Shown piece by piece: positions 10,885 to 21,034 of a stretch of 64,000 nt of DNA. This DNA is from Sporobolomyces roseus (lineage: Eukaryota > Basidiomycota > Microbotryomycetes > Sporidiobolales > Sporidiobolaceae): assembly GCA_016617785.1 (NCBI GenBank), contig JADILM010000008.1, forward strand, positions 1,364,001 to 1,428,000, in the 5' to 3' direction. Within the stretch, counting starts at the first letter, position 1; each line of letters starts with the position of its first letter. Under the pieces are notes generated by a model, which was not told where the DNA came from, made no database searches, and saw only the letters and a program-made list of their open reading frames with translations. Made by a program: the position numbers and the translations under genes.

Positions 10885-12142
10885 ATGCCAGCATCCTTCG
10901 AAACGCTCCCGAACAACGTCCTCCAACGAATCTTTGATCATACTCGAGGATCAACCGAGAAACGTACTTTCAAGACCAAACTAGGGCTTTCAATCTCGCT
11001 CGTCTGCAGGTCACTACGTCAATACGGTCAAGAGCTGGTTTGGCGAGCTCCAGTCTTGGATTATTCGAAGATCGATCAAAGGAGAATGTTGATTTTCCAC
11101 GATTTCGAGGAACTCAAACACCTGCATCCTTTCGTCAAGGTCTTCATCATCACGAGCCACAGGAGCATCTCTATCCCGTCTCTCGAAACCAAACCCTCGC
11201 CGAGTCAAGTCACTGAGAAATTCTTGAAACACTGTCAAGATCTCCGTGTCCTCTCCATCTCGATCCCTTCCGTCTCAGAATCAGATACTGCAAACATCTT
11301 CAGCCTCGCATCGTCCTTGCGTTATCTCGAATCCGCCCGTTTCTCCTCGCTGTTCCCGATCAAGCTGAACAACCACACACTTCGAAAACTCGTTTCGGGA
11401 TTTCCCCTTACGACTCTTCTCAGTCTCACGCTCAACCTCCCAGCATCATTAGATTCTCTCACCGCGAAAAAGCTTCAAGCCATACTCCCTCGCCCGTCGC
11501 CGATTCAGGAGCTCGAGATCGATGTCGGAGGAGACCCAGAGCAGATCCCCTCCCTCCTCGATGTTTTCGACTCGGCTTTCGACAGTAACAGTCTCGACAA
11601 GTTTGAGTGCGGCAGTCGCTTCCTCAACTGTTACTCTCTCGTGTGGCTCACGACCTGTCACGCTCTCCGCAACATCTCGCTCTCAATCGAGCCGGACCAG
11701 CTACTTGACGCACTGCCCTGCATCTTGGCTCTCCTCCCAAAGCTACCGCATGTGATCACTCTCGCAATCAATCGCAAGATGTCGAATCGAGATCACTTGG
11801 ACCAGTCACCACTCTCCCGAATCCCGCTTTCTTCAGTTCTCCTCGCCATCCCCACCTCTCTCTACATCTTCTCGATCAAAGGCATTCACTTCCGCGGCCC
11901 TCTCTCCTACCCTCAACTACGCATCAAGCGCTCTCTCCTCTCTCAAACCGATGGTCAGACTGTTCAGTGTTACTTTGAGGAATCGGTTTCGAAGCATTTG
12001 GTGAGGTTGAAGAAGATGAGGGATTCGAACGGGGTTTTGCGCTGGTATCATATCGTCGAGGTGAGTCTCCTGCGCTCTCCCCAGTCGATTGGTAGGATGC
12101 GAAACTTACGCTTTCGAAAACCTTCACTCGTCGCAGATTTGA
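10885..12142 (+). CDS. F-box/LRR-like protein, tandem copy 1
   Basis: One long exon (10885-12060) and a six-base terminal coding exon (12137-12142) encode 393 residues. The N-terminus is an F-box (FETLPNNVLQRIFDHT, then LGLSISLVCRSLRQYGQELVW). The rest has regularly spaced leucine-rich helices and strands typical of LRR-like F-box proteins (SLTLNLPASLDSL; ALRNISLSIEPDQLL). The protein probably recruits a substrate to an SCF ubiquitin ligase. The final intron begins GTGAGT right after the codons for VE, and the last exon encodes only Ile and stop. Reading through the intron would add a false tail. Its C-terminal 67 residues are nearly identical to those of the next gene, whereas the N-terminal halves differ strongly. 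Confidence 0.75.
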
Positions 12143-12806
12143 GGTGACTTCGACTCGGAAATGTCCACTCCTCCTACCGTTTCACAAGACCTCAAGGGAA
12201 TCAAAGCGCTGAACAGATGGATATGATAGTGAGCAGTAGAGCGGGAGGAGCTGTAAAATGAGGAAGCTGGAATGTAAGAAAGTGAACAAAGTTCGAGCGG
12301 AGTCTTGACTGGGCGTCTGATTCGCTCCGCTCGAGACTCGTACACCACTGTGCATATAATACAACGATCCAGAGCGAGTAAGAGAGGGCGCTTGCCAATT
12401 TGTTGAGAGATAGCGTCGTAAAGAGCGAAAACTTTTCGTTTTCTCCATTTCTTGCTTGTTGCAATCGAAATGAGCTTTTATCGCTCCCACCAGATGCTCA
12501 AGACAGCTATATTGACGCGAGCAGACGTGCAAACAGCACCTTCAAGGGCTGTGCGAGACCACGAAATTAGTGATTCTCTCGAATCTCGTTTCTTCTTCTT
12601 ACGCTTCACTCGCTCAGTACCGATCACCTCAGTCGCCGTCTCAGCTCATATAGAACTCGAACACAGTCAGAGAACAAGCCTAACAAATCGAACTCACACT
12701 GCATCAGCGTCTCCTCGTCACTTGTAAGATCAAAGATCTACCTCAATGTGAGAGCTTCGTTGGACCTGCTGACTGATCCTCTAGCACTCCAGTACATAGA
12801 ACGAAC
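12143..12806. other. Intergenic between tandem F-box copies
   Basis: This spacer is about 660 bases long. No plausible exon chain was found on either strand. It contains the 3' end of copy 1 and the promoter of copy 2. Confidence 0.4.
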
Positions 12807-14048
12807 ATGCCGGCATCCTTTGCGACCCTCCCCGACGATGTGTTGACCCGAATTGTCGACCTCTTCCGTAACCCTGCAGAATTGGGCAGAGATACAACAA
12901 GACTAGGCATCTCGCTCGCTCGAATGTGCCGGTCTCTATTACAATTTGGTCGGAAACTGATCTGGTCGGTACTCGCGCTCGACTACGATGACTTGGACCC
13001 GAGCAAGATGTCAGTGTTCGCCGATTTCGAAAGCTATACGCACTTGCACTCTCTAGTCGAGATTCTATTGGTCTGCGGCGACTGCTTCAACTCGTCTGCC
13101 TTCGCTCCGCAAGTATCACCGAGTCAAATGGCCCAGAAGATCCTTCGCTACTGTCCAAACCTTCATCACGTCGGAATAGTAGTCCTCAATCTTTAGATGC
13201 CCAAGCAACATGCATCTTCACATATCTATCAGCCCTACCATACCTCCGATGCGCTTACGCACTCAAATCCGCTCTTCCTCTCAATCACGCCGTTACCCAA
13301 GCACTTCTAACCGGATTCCCAGTCTTGAACGAACTACATCTCCGAGTCCGCCTCCCCTTGACCTTCGATCCGAGGACTACGTACAATCCACAATCTAGGA
13401 GATCTCCCATTCGCGAGCTCGAGCTCGACGCCGAAGGTTCGCGCGAAACGGTCGGTTCTTTCCTTGATTTCCTCGACGCAACTCTTTACAAAGGCCTCAT
13501 CGAGAAGGTTACGTTTGGTCCGGGAATCTCGAACACGATGAGCACCGCCTGGCTCACCTACCTGCCGGCGCTTCGCAACGTCTCCCTCGACCTTCGTAGA
13601 GTCCTAGACGTCGCCGCTGCCCTCACCACCATGACCAGGTACCTTCAAAGGTTACCGCAAGTCCTCACTTTTACTATCAATCGCGACATGACCCGACAGG
13701 AGCATCTGAATACCACGAAGGTCTGCCCGTTCCCGATTTCTACCCTTCTCTCCTCAATTCCTCCCAACATGTACATCTTCTCGATCAAAGGCATTCACTT
13801 CCGCGGTCCTCTCTCCTACCCTCAACTACGCATCAAGCGTTCTCTCCTCTCTCAGACAGAAGGTCCGACTGTTCAATGCTATTTCGAAGAATCGGTTTCG
13901 AAGCAATTGGTGAGGTTGAAGAAGATGAGGGATTCGAAAGGGGTTTTGCGTTGGTATCAGATAGTCGAAGTGCGTCAGCGAGTTCACTAGCTCGTCTGAA
14001 ACGAACTCGCCAGACTGATCTGTCCGTATTTTCGATTCGCAGATCTGA
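12807..14048 (+). pseudogene. F-box/LRR-like protein, tandem copy 2, frameshifted
   Basis: Homologous to the preceding gene from the first residues (MPASFATLPDDVLTRIVDLF) to the end. The frame reads to a TAG near 13194, just after CPNLHHVGIVVLNL. The homologous sequence then resumes in another frame as SLDAQATCIFTYLSALPYL and continues through 13969. After the last intron (13970-14042), ATC TGA ends the gene, exactly as in copy 1. The coding length is 1169 bases, one short of a multiple of three, so a single missing base near 13185-13195 explains everything. No intron of normal size can repair the frame. This may be a recent pseudogene or a sequencing or assembly error; intact residues on both sides favour something recent. 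Confidence 0.6.
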
Positions 14049-14553
14049 GGTCGACTTCGCAGTCTTCTTCCACTGCCTCCTTTCCACTGCTTCCTTTCAT
14101 TCGACGACACCGAACGACCTTCAACACGTAGTCAATGAACCCCGAACGAGACATTGCCGTTGTCAACGTAGATCTAGACGAAATGTAACGAGAACTCGAA
14201 TCTGAACCACACCCCGCGACGTGACCACGCTGAGACTGCTAAGAACCCGAGTCTACGTAGGACACTCTCTTCGAAGGACAAAAGCTTTTGCTAGAACCGT
14301 AGACTTGGGATGTGGGTAAACAAAACTTTATTTCGTTACAAGATCGAGTATAGGGGTAAAAACAGCAACACATCGTATATATATTATGACTGCTTGCGAG
14401 GCTCATCTAGATGCACAGTTTACTCTCGGCCTGCGACAGCAGACTGAGGTAGACGAATGCCCTATTCGCTCAGGCGATTCGAGAAGATCCGACGCTACGA
14501 AAAGGGGAAACGAGTCAGCTCTCGTTCGAAAAGTGAGCGGGACGGAGGAGAGC
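14049..14553. other. Convergent 3' region
   Basis: This lies between the stop of the frameshifted F-box copy and the stop of the small acidic protein gene. It includes an AT-rich stretch around 14330-14385 that likely serves 3' end formation. No gene seen. Confidence 0.4.
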
Positions 14554-15002
14554 TCACTTGGCGTCAACAGCGGCATCTACGAGCTTGTCAGCCTCCTCAT
14601 CAGCCTTGGTGAAGTCTGATCCACGAGTCGATCGCTCTCCCTCAATGATATTATCCTTGCTAACTCCATCGAACTCGTCGTTCTTGAACTCGCCTACACA
14701 TCGAGAGCTCGTCAGCTACAAGAAAGAAGGACAGGAAGTATAGCGAAAGGATAGCTCACCCTCGGAGATTTTGTTCTCGGAAACAGACTCGACGTCTCCC
14801 TCAGGAGCGTTGATCTTTGAGTCCTCGAGAGGCTCATCAGATCCAGCGAGGACACCTTGCGCGTTGGCGTCAACGTCATCAATGACCTAAGAGAGTGGAA
14901 GAGGTAGAGTTAGCTCGAGGGAATAAAAAGGTGGGGGATCCAGATAGAGGAAGAGCAACGTACGATAGCGTCGTCTTGTTGGAACTTGTCAGAGTTGGAC
15001 AT
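14554..15002 (-). CDS. Small acidic hydrophilic protein
   Basis: Three exons (14964-15002, 14760-14886, 14554-14693) sum to exactly 102 codons (101 residues). The protein starts MSNSDKFQQDDAIVIDDVDA and is rich in Asp, Glu, Ser and Asn throughout, with no Cys, no membrane segment and little hydrophobic content, so it is probably unfolded. It ends with a short helical stretch (KADEEADKLVDAAVDAK). I do not recognise a family. Clean splice signals and frame continuity make it a real gene. The start is fixed by the first ATG, after which the donor GTACGT follows 39 bases later. The gene stands alone between an F-box copy and a tRNA-Gly. Confidence 0.72.
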
Positions 15003-15405
15003 ATTGTAGGATGTAGTTTGGAATGTGTTGAAGTGAGAGTTGGGAAGTTGAGAGCGAAGTGAAGTGAAGTGAAGGGGAAAGAAGAGGAAAAGAAGCTGTT
15101 TCTTCTGGCAAAGCAAGATCAATCGCGCTTGCAGGAAATCTTGAGATCGCTTTATCGACGTCAAGTAACGAGTTTTGAGTTGGAAATCGAGACCAGTCAA
15201 GAAGGTCTTCGACGTATGCGAACTTTTCGCGAGGATCGGTCGATGCTGAAATCGTAACCGCACGCCATTTTCGCACACCTCTCAACCCTCGATGCGGATG
15301 CATCAAAAGCGACTGGGAAGCTAGACGATGACTGGTGAGGCGACGATAGAAAGGCCGAAAAAAGAGAGCGGTCCTTGCGGAAAAGGACAGCAAACCAGCA
15401 AAAAA
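15003..15405. other. 5' region of the acidic protein gene
   Basis: On the minus strand this is a CT-rich leader and promoter region between the tRNA and the acidic protein start. No separate gene is seen. Confidence 0.4.
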
Positions 15406-15476
15406 TGCACTCGCCGGGAATTGAACCCGGGGCCAGGCAATGGCAATGCCCGATTTTACCACTAAACCACAAGTGC
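15406..15476 (-). tRNA. tRNA-Gly (anticodon GCC)
   Basis: The minus strand folds into a standard 71-base cloverleaf. The acceptor stem is GCACTTG with CGAGTGC (one G-U-type exception), and the D arm has GGTTTAGTGGTAAAATC. The anticodon stem GGGCA/TGCCT encloses loop TTGCCAT, giving anticodon GCC. The T arm is CCGGG-TTCAATT-CCCGG, with discriminator A. There is no intron. It decodes GGC and GGT. The internal A box (TGGTTTAGTGG) and B box (GGTTCAATTCC) for RNA polymerase III are both intact. Confidence 0.96.
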
Positions 15477-16096
15477 TGGTGTAGACGCGAGCTATAGTAG
15501 CGTATAGATACTTTAAGATACGCTTGACAAGTGTACTCACTCGACTTGACTCTCTTCTCGAAACGCTGTCGATGCTACGTGGATATTCGAGTACTCTTAC
15601 CTCGGCGAGGCTAGAAATCGATCGCCCTGAAAAAGTCCGAGGAGTGTTTCGGAGGAGATTGAAAATCTCTTCACTCTCGCTCCCCTTCAGTTTCCTCTCT
15701 CTCTCCAACTCCTCACTTGAAACTCAGCAAAGCCAGCGATCTTCTGGCTTCTCGGTGAACCGTCAAGTCAGCTCACAGCTTGCCGATCGAAGTCAGGAAG
15801 TTCGTCCTTTCTACTTTTCTCGGGCGTCGTGCTTTTGTTGTCGTCACGCAGCTATAGCTGATCTCACCGCTGTCGGCTTACAGACTATATCGCAATCTCT
15901 CATATTAGCTGAGATCGTTAGACTGTTTGAACAGAGTCGGTACTCCTCGCTCTGACTTCCTTCATCAACCTTCTCGATCTCGTAAGATCAGCGAGTCCCA
16001 AACAGCGGCTCACACTGATGAAATCCCTATGCGTTCAACAGAGCTCACGAATTTGTCAGAAGAAAACGCTTTCGTTCGAAACTCACTCGTGCTCAA
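15477..16096. other. Intergenic, no supported gene
   Basis: The stretch between the tRNA and the next F-box start has a long plus-strand open frame (15524-15955) without recognisable domains or codon bias. It probably contains the F-box promoter and leader. Confidence 0.35.
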
Positions 16097-17268
16097 ATGG
16101 TCGAATCCAGTAAGAGCTTTTCTTCTATGTACGAGATGGATCTTCACGGTTCTTCCTGTTTCCAGGTCGAACTGCTCAAGGTCTACCTAGCCTGCCGGTC
16201 GACATCCTTCGAAGGGTTCTCACCAATCTCGATGAAACGGATCTTGCGACGTGCTGTCTTCTTTCACGTGATCTACTCGACCACGCACGCGTACAACTCT
16301 ATCGCTACATCACGGTAGAGTGCGTGGAGGACTTTGCGGAGGAATACGAGTACACGACGAATGCATTCCGAGTTCTGTGCACTCTTTTTGCTCATCCACA
16401 CCTCGCCAGACTTGTCAGATTCCTCGAGTTTGGAACCGTCGAGGAGTGCCGCCCTGAAGGACCCTCTCGAGTCTCGACAACTCCGAAAGACGTCGTTCAA
16501 ACCTTTACCTCCCTCTCTCCTGGGGTCCTCTCGCTCGAATTTCGTTTTCACGAATGGCCCGTAATTGAAAGCCTGCCAGCTCTTGGCGGCGTGGCTCCAC
16601 AACTTCAGGAGCTGACCGTCCTTCGATTGAACCGGATCGTCTGCGAAGCTCTTGACCGCTCGTCAAAACTTCGCTTTCTGGAGGTGGACTCAATCGCAAA
16701 GGATATACCAGAATCCCTCTTGGTCGCCCTCTCTTCTTCCCTGGTGCATCTCTTAGTGCATCGGCCCGCTGAAAGTTTTCCGATTCTCGTGAACGCAGCC
16801 GCTGGAACTCTTCGCACGGTGGATCTCCCGATGATAAGCATTCCGATACTCTTCCAAACCAAACTGCCTGCCCTGGAGGAGCTTAAAATCCACATGGAAG
16901 ACCTCTCCTTCCTTGAGCACTACCCTACCTTCTCCTTCTCGGCGCCATGGTGGACGAACTACCAAAAGGCGGAATCGCTCAAAATTGTCACCTTACAGTT
17001 CGACCGTGATTCCCACTTCGCGCCCCACTCGGAGCGATTCCTATTAAATCGTGGCGAAGGTTTGTTCCGACGAGAGCTCAAGAGAATCAACTTTTTCTGG
17101 CGACTTCCTCTGGAACGTCTTGTCGAAAGCTTCTCCTTGCTTCCAGCTACACCTGTTCAAGAGCTCGGATGGGTTTATTGTGATGAGAGTGCGACAGAAA
17201 TGCAGTTTGAGATCATCCGGTGTTTGTGTAAATCGGCTGGTGTTGAATTTTACCCGTCAGAATTCTGA
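16097..17268 (+). CDS. F-box protein, LRR-like
   Basis: Two exons (16097-16109 and 16166-17268) give exactly 371 residues. The tiny first exon encodes MVES and the second begins with the F-box (SLPVDILRRVLTNLDETDL, then CCLLSRDLLDHARVQLYRYI). Downstream is a series of leucine-rich segments (LQELTVLRLNRIVCEALD; LPALEELKIHMEDLSFLEHY) as expected for an LRR-type substrate-binding region. The small exon is needed: the long frame alone would start at MEDFAEEYEY and miss the F-box. The likely role is SCF substrate recognition. It belongs to a different subfamily from the tandem pair at 10885-14048, sharing only the overall plan. Confidence 0.75.
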
Positions 17269-17486
17269 GCAACATCTACACTGTGAGTCCGACACCCTCA
17301 GATATTCCTCTTAGCCTGCGCCATTACTTCTAGCTGACATCGGATCGATAACTTGGTTTCTATTGCAGTGAAGCGTTGATGTATCTCGAAATTTCGCATC
17401 TGAATGTACCTGTAATAGCTTCTACCACAGCATGCGAGCTTGATACCATCGTTCAGCAGTCAGTACAAGAGAAAGCGAGCGCGAGA

Positions 17487-17515
17487 GAGGGAGAGAGAGA
17501 GAGAGAGAGAGAAAG
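17487..17515. repeat. GA microsatellite
   Basis: A nearly pure run of GA dinucleotides with one GG interruption, flanked by further purine-rich sequence. A simple repeat of this sort is prone to length change. Confidence 0.75.
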
Positions 17516-17614
17516 CGAGGAAGGGGAGCCACTGCATTGGTTTCGCGACAAGCTTGGATCTACTCTGCTTTCTGTGTGATTATATACACACTTTGGCGCG
17601 CTCGCTCCTCGCGT

Positions 17615-17705
17615 ACAGCGTCTCTGTCGTGCAACGGCAGTGTCCTGCTTTTTTTGTAGGACACGTCCTGCACGGTCTGGCGTTCGAAACTGTAACTTCG
17701 CAGGG
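17615..17705 (+). other. tRNA-like element, possibly a decayed tRNA
   Basis: The segment contains an A-box-like stretch (TGTCGTGCAACGGCAG) and a clear B-box-like stretch (GCGTTCGAAAC) at the spacing of a tRNA gene. Between them is a strong hairpin GTCCTGC-TTTTTTT-GTAGGAC in the place of the anticodon arm. The loop is all T, the T stem does not pair well and no acceptor stem closes. It is therefore not a working tRNA as read; it may be a tRNA pseudogene or a short retroposon with a polymerase III promoter. Confidence 0.25.
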
Positions 17706-17952
17706 ATCACAAAGAATTTATTACTTCAGAGTCAATCAATGCTGACAGAACACGTTCAAATTAACCATCTTTCGGGAATGAGTGAAGTTACTCTTTTGCT
17801 GCAGCCAGGTAGGGGATCTAGGGTGCGAAACAAACGGAGGCGAAAGAGAGCAAAAGTTTCGTTTCGTTTCGTTTCTTGTACTCCACCTTCCAGCTTCGAT
17901 CGATCTCAGAAAGAACGCACAAGACACTCGGTAGTAGGTAGGACAGCTCGGC

Positions 17953-20844
17953 ATGCCCAAATCAGCGAAACACAAGAAGGAGAGGGCGGCAGATTTCAAG
18001 GTGAGCAGATCTCATTTCAACTTAGCGAGGGAGCCTCAGAGGGAGGCGAAATTGCCAGGGGACTAGGGAAAAGCTACTGGGAGCTTTATGGAACTAGTCG
18101 AGAGCCATTAGAGCGCTGTGATGGAGCGGGAGAGCTAGAAAAAGATGAAGGAATGGATCACCATTGGGAATTGGCAAACAGAACCGCTACGAGCGAGAGA
18201 GCCTCACTAGATGATCTAGGAGCTACAGATACAGCTCTACTAGCTACCCCTCTCCCTCGCTGCCTCGATTGAAACAACCTCCTTTCTCCCTCTCCTCGAC
18301 AAAGCTGACTTTCTCTCCCCTCTACAGAAAGCGAAACTTAAGCTAGGAAAGGGTAAACAGATCGCAAACAATGCCACAAACACATCCTTCTCTGCCAAGA
18401 GTGCGTTACTTTTTCGATGTTTCATCAATTCTGCTTCGGAAACTGATATTCTCGTTTCTAGCTATCGCACTCCCGAATCAGTCCCTTCACGAAGCGCCAA
18501 AGGATGTACCGACGTCACGGCGAAATCTCACTCTCCCAGAGCTACTCGTTCAGTCAAGACACTACAGCACACCTGTCAAGAGAGAGGCTTTGACCGAAAT
18601 CCTTCAACTCCTTACTGCCCACCCTTATCTCCTCAATCAGAATCTCTTCCCTTTAATCACTTCGATCGCTCACCTCATCGCCGATGCCTCTCCCTCGGTT
18701 CGAGCAGTCAGCCTGAACCTTCTTCAACATATTTCCGATTCTCTCCCTCCCCAATCTCTCGTCAGTGTCAGTCAAGGTCTCGTCCTCTTCACCCTTTCGG
18801 CTCTCTCCAATCTCGACGAAGCGATCAGGGTTGATGCGTTGAAAGTGTTGGACTTGTTGATCGAGAAGATTCCAGAGGAGATCGTTCGAGGATGGGATGG
18901 AGCGGCAGATGTCAATGTACAGCTTGGGAGGAGCGCAGAGGAGAAAGGAACTGGATCGAAAGTGGTCGAGGGTTTACTGGGAATGCTCAAAATCAGGAAT
19001 CCGGCATTGTCAGCTGCTCAAGGCAATTTCACAAGCGCCTCGAGTAGTGACTTGTCGCCATCCGTAAGCTAGCTCTACGTCTCTTGTACTCACAACGAAA
19101 GCTGATCGATATTCGCAGGCTCGACTCGCTGTCCTTACAACCCTTTCTGCTTTCCTTCGAACATCACTCTCCCCTGTCGCCTCGACCTCGACCGCTCCTC
19201 CCCCTTGGTACCTCGCATCGTCCTTCGAATCTCCACGAGCGTACTCGAGCTTTGTCGGCTCATTCGGATCGACCTCGTCTTCGCCCATCGTCGACACTGA
19301 AAGAACTCGTTCAGCTCCCGTCGAATCGTTCGCTTTCGCGCTCGCCGATCCCTCACACGACCTCAGTCTCTCCTCATGCGGCTTGTTCGCTCTTCCAACT
19401 ACCTCAGAACCCGTCGCATCGACCTCGACTGCTCCACCTCAAACCCTTCTCTCCCTCCTCAACCCCACTCTCCTCTCTTCCTTCCTCGATGCCGCTCCTT
19501 CCGCCTTCTCCCCTACGCCCGTTATCGGCCAATCTAGTCAAGCAGCATCCGCCGAACTTCGCACCATCACTGCAGTACTTCGAGTAGCTCGAGAACTATT
19601 CTATCGAGACCTAGGAGGGAACGCATCTTCGACTCTAGACGAGAGCTCGTCGTCTACACCGAATTCAAAGTCACGACCTCAAGCACGCAAACTCCTCTTC
19701 TCACTCCTGAGTCACACCGCCCCCTACTTCCCATTCGGAGCCGATGAACTCCAAGAGCGAACTTCAGCAGAAGAAGAACAACTCCTCCAACTGAACCTGA
19801 CCTTTGCCGAACTCGTCTCCCTCCTCGTCCTTTCCGAAGAAGAAGAAACCTTGTCACAGTCTCGCGCAGGTGGTTCAGACAAGAAGAACTCGAAGAAGGC
19901 ATCGAAAGCTCAATCGGATTCATCCAAATTATCCCACATCCTTTCGACTGTTCAAACATGGGTTATCGCAGCGTTGAACTGTACCTTGACGAGCTCGACA
20001 CATCCTCTCGGGCTACCACCACTCTCGGTAGACGCGTTCATGGCCCTCGAACCTACTCTTTGGAGTTTGTTGAATCAGAGGGATGCTGAAGGAGTCGAGA
20101 ATGTTTGGAGTGCTGTTTTGACGGGCTGGGGGAAGATGACGAGGGAAGGTGAAGCTAGGAAGAGGGTGTTTGAGTTCATCGCGAGAGCTGTACTCGTGAG
20201 TCAAGTTCCTCTGTACTTCTCTCGACTCGTAGTTGACCCGGATTCTTCGAGTAAACAGATTCAGTCCGACCCCGCGTACACAGATCGATTTGATCTCGAT
20301 ACACCGGTGCTAGCGAAGAAGACTCAACAGTGGACGTTGGGTCTGCCGAAATGGTTATGGGAATTGGCAGCGAAACAACTCGATACAACCGAGGTAAGCT
20401 ATGAGACTGCCGACTTTCGTTACATCTGAGCTGACGTTGACGCCTCTTTTCCGCAGCTCGTTGTGGTCTTCTTGCTCAAACTGGCTCAACAAGCAGATAA
20501 AGGAGTCCTACCAAATTCTGTTCGTGCCCTCGTTTCTTTCCTTTCGCGACTCCAGCTAAACCTCATTCATCGCGCAGACCCTCGCATCGTTGTCTCCGGT
20601 CCTCGTGCCATTCTTCCACCTGTCGCACCCTTCGCGCGGATCGATGCCAGGTCCATTCACTCGATTACCCTCAACGATTCAAGCGAAATGTCTCGATCTC
20701 GCTTCGTACCTCGTCAAGGAAGGGGAAGGGGAGAAGGAGAATGAAGTGGAAGGTAGACGGAAGTTGAGGGAGAGTGTGGAGAGAGCGGTTGAGAGTAAAG
20801 GAGTGGATGAAAGTGCGAAGAAGAGATGGGAAGGATTTGCGTAG
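17953..20844 (+). CDS. IPI1: Pre-rRNA-processing protein IPI1 (TEX10 homologue)
   Basis: Six exons (17953-18000, 18328-18400, 18462-19063, 19119-20393, 20457-20531, 20578-20844) sum to exactly 780 codons. The N-terminus MPKSAKHKKERAADFKKAKL, then LGKGKQIANNATNTSF and TIALPNQSL, matches the conserved start of Ipi1/TEX10. It is followed by armadillo-like helical repeats (HPYLLNQNLFPLITSIAHLI; SVRAVSLNLLQHISDSLPPQ). Ipi1 is part of the Rix1 complex, which works with Rea1 in late nuclear maturation of the 60S subunit. The first intron is unusually long here (about 330 bases). The last intron is only 46 bases, and removing it restores MPGPFTRLPSTIQAKCLDL, the expected C-terminal motif. The ATG at 17953 is the first with the family N-terminus. 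Confidence 0.9.
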
Positions 20845-21034
20845 TTGATAGATATCCATCGCATTCGAGTAGATGTTTGTTCAAGTATTAACTATTGAGA
20901 AGTCCAGAAGAGAACTAGAGAGCGAGAAAGAGAGCGAAATTGCGAAAAGATCGATGCGAAATTTCACAAGTCAAGATAGCCGGTGAGCGCATCTAGTCTG
21001 CTCTCTACTTCAACTCGCTCCTTCTTCACTCGGC

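Larger units (their letters stand above)
17269..17952. other. Intergenic with GA repeat and tRNA-like element
   Basis: This gap before IPI1 contains a GA-dinucleotide tract near 17487-17515 and a tRNA-like hairpin element at about 17615-17705, listed separately. A long plus-strand frame that begins at 17640 is not IPI1; it reads over IPI1 exon 1 in the wrong frame. Confidence 0.4.

Noticed and set aside
14989..15708. 239-codon minus-strand frame covering the tRNA
   Set aside because: It reads through the tRNA-Gly and overlaps the small acidic gene's leader; no domain.
15524..15955. 143-codon plus-strand open frame upstream of the F-box gene at 16097
   Set aside because: Composition is Ser/Arg/Leu noise with no domain, it overlaps longer frames on the other strand, and no splice signals link it to the F-box gene.
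17640..18272. 210-codon open frame over the start of IPI1
   Set aside because: It runs in a different frame from IPI1 exon 1 and reads through that gene's first intron; the IPI1 frame is fixed by family similarity.
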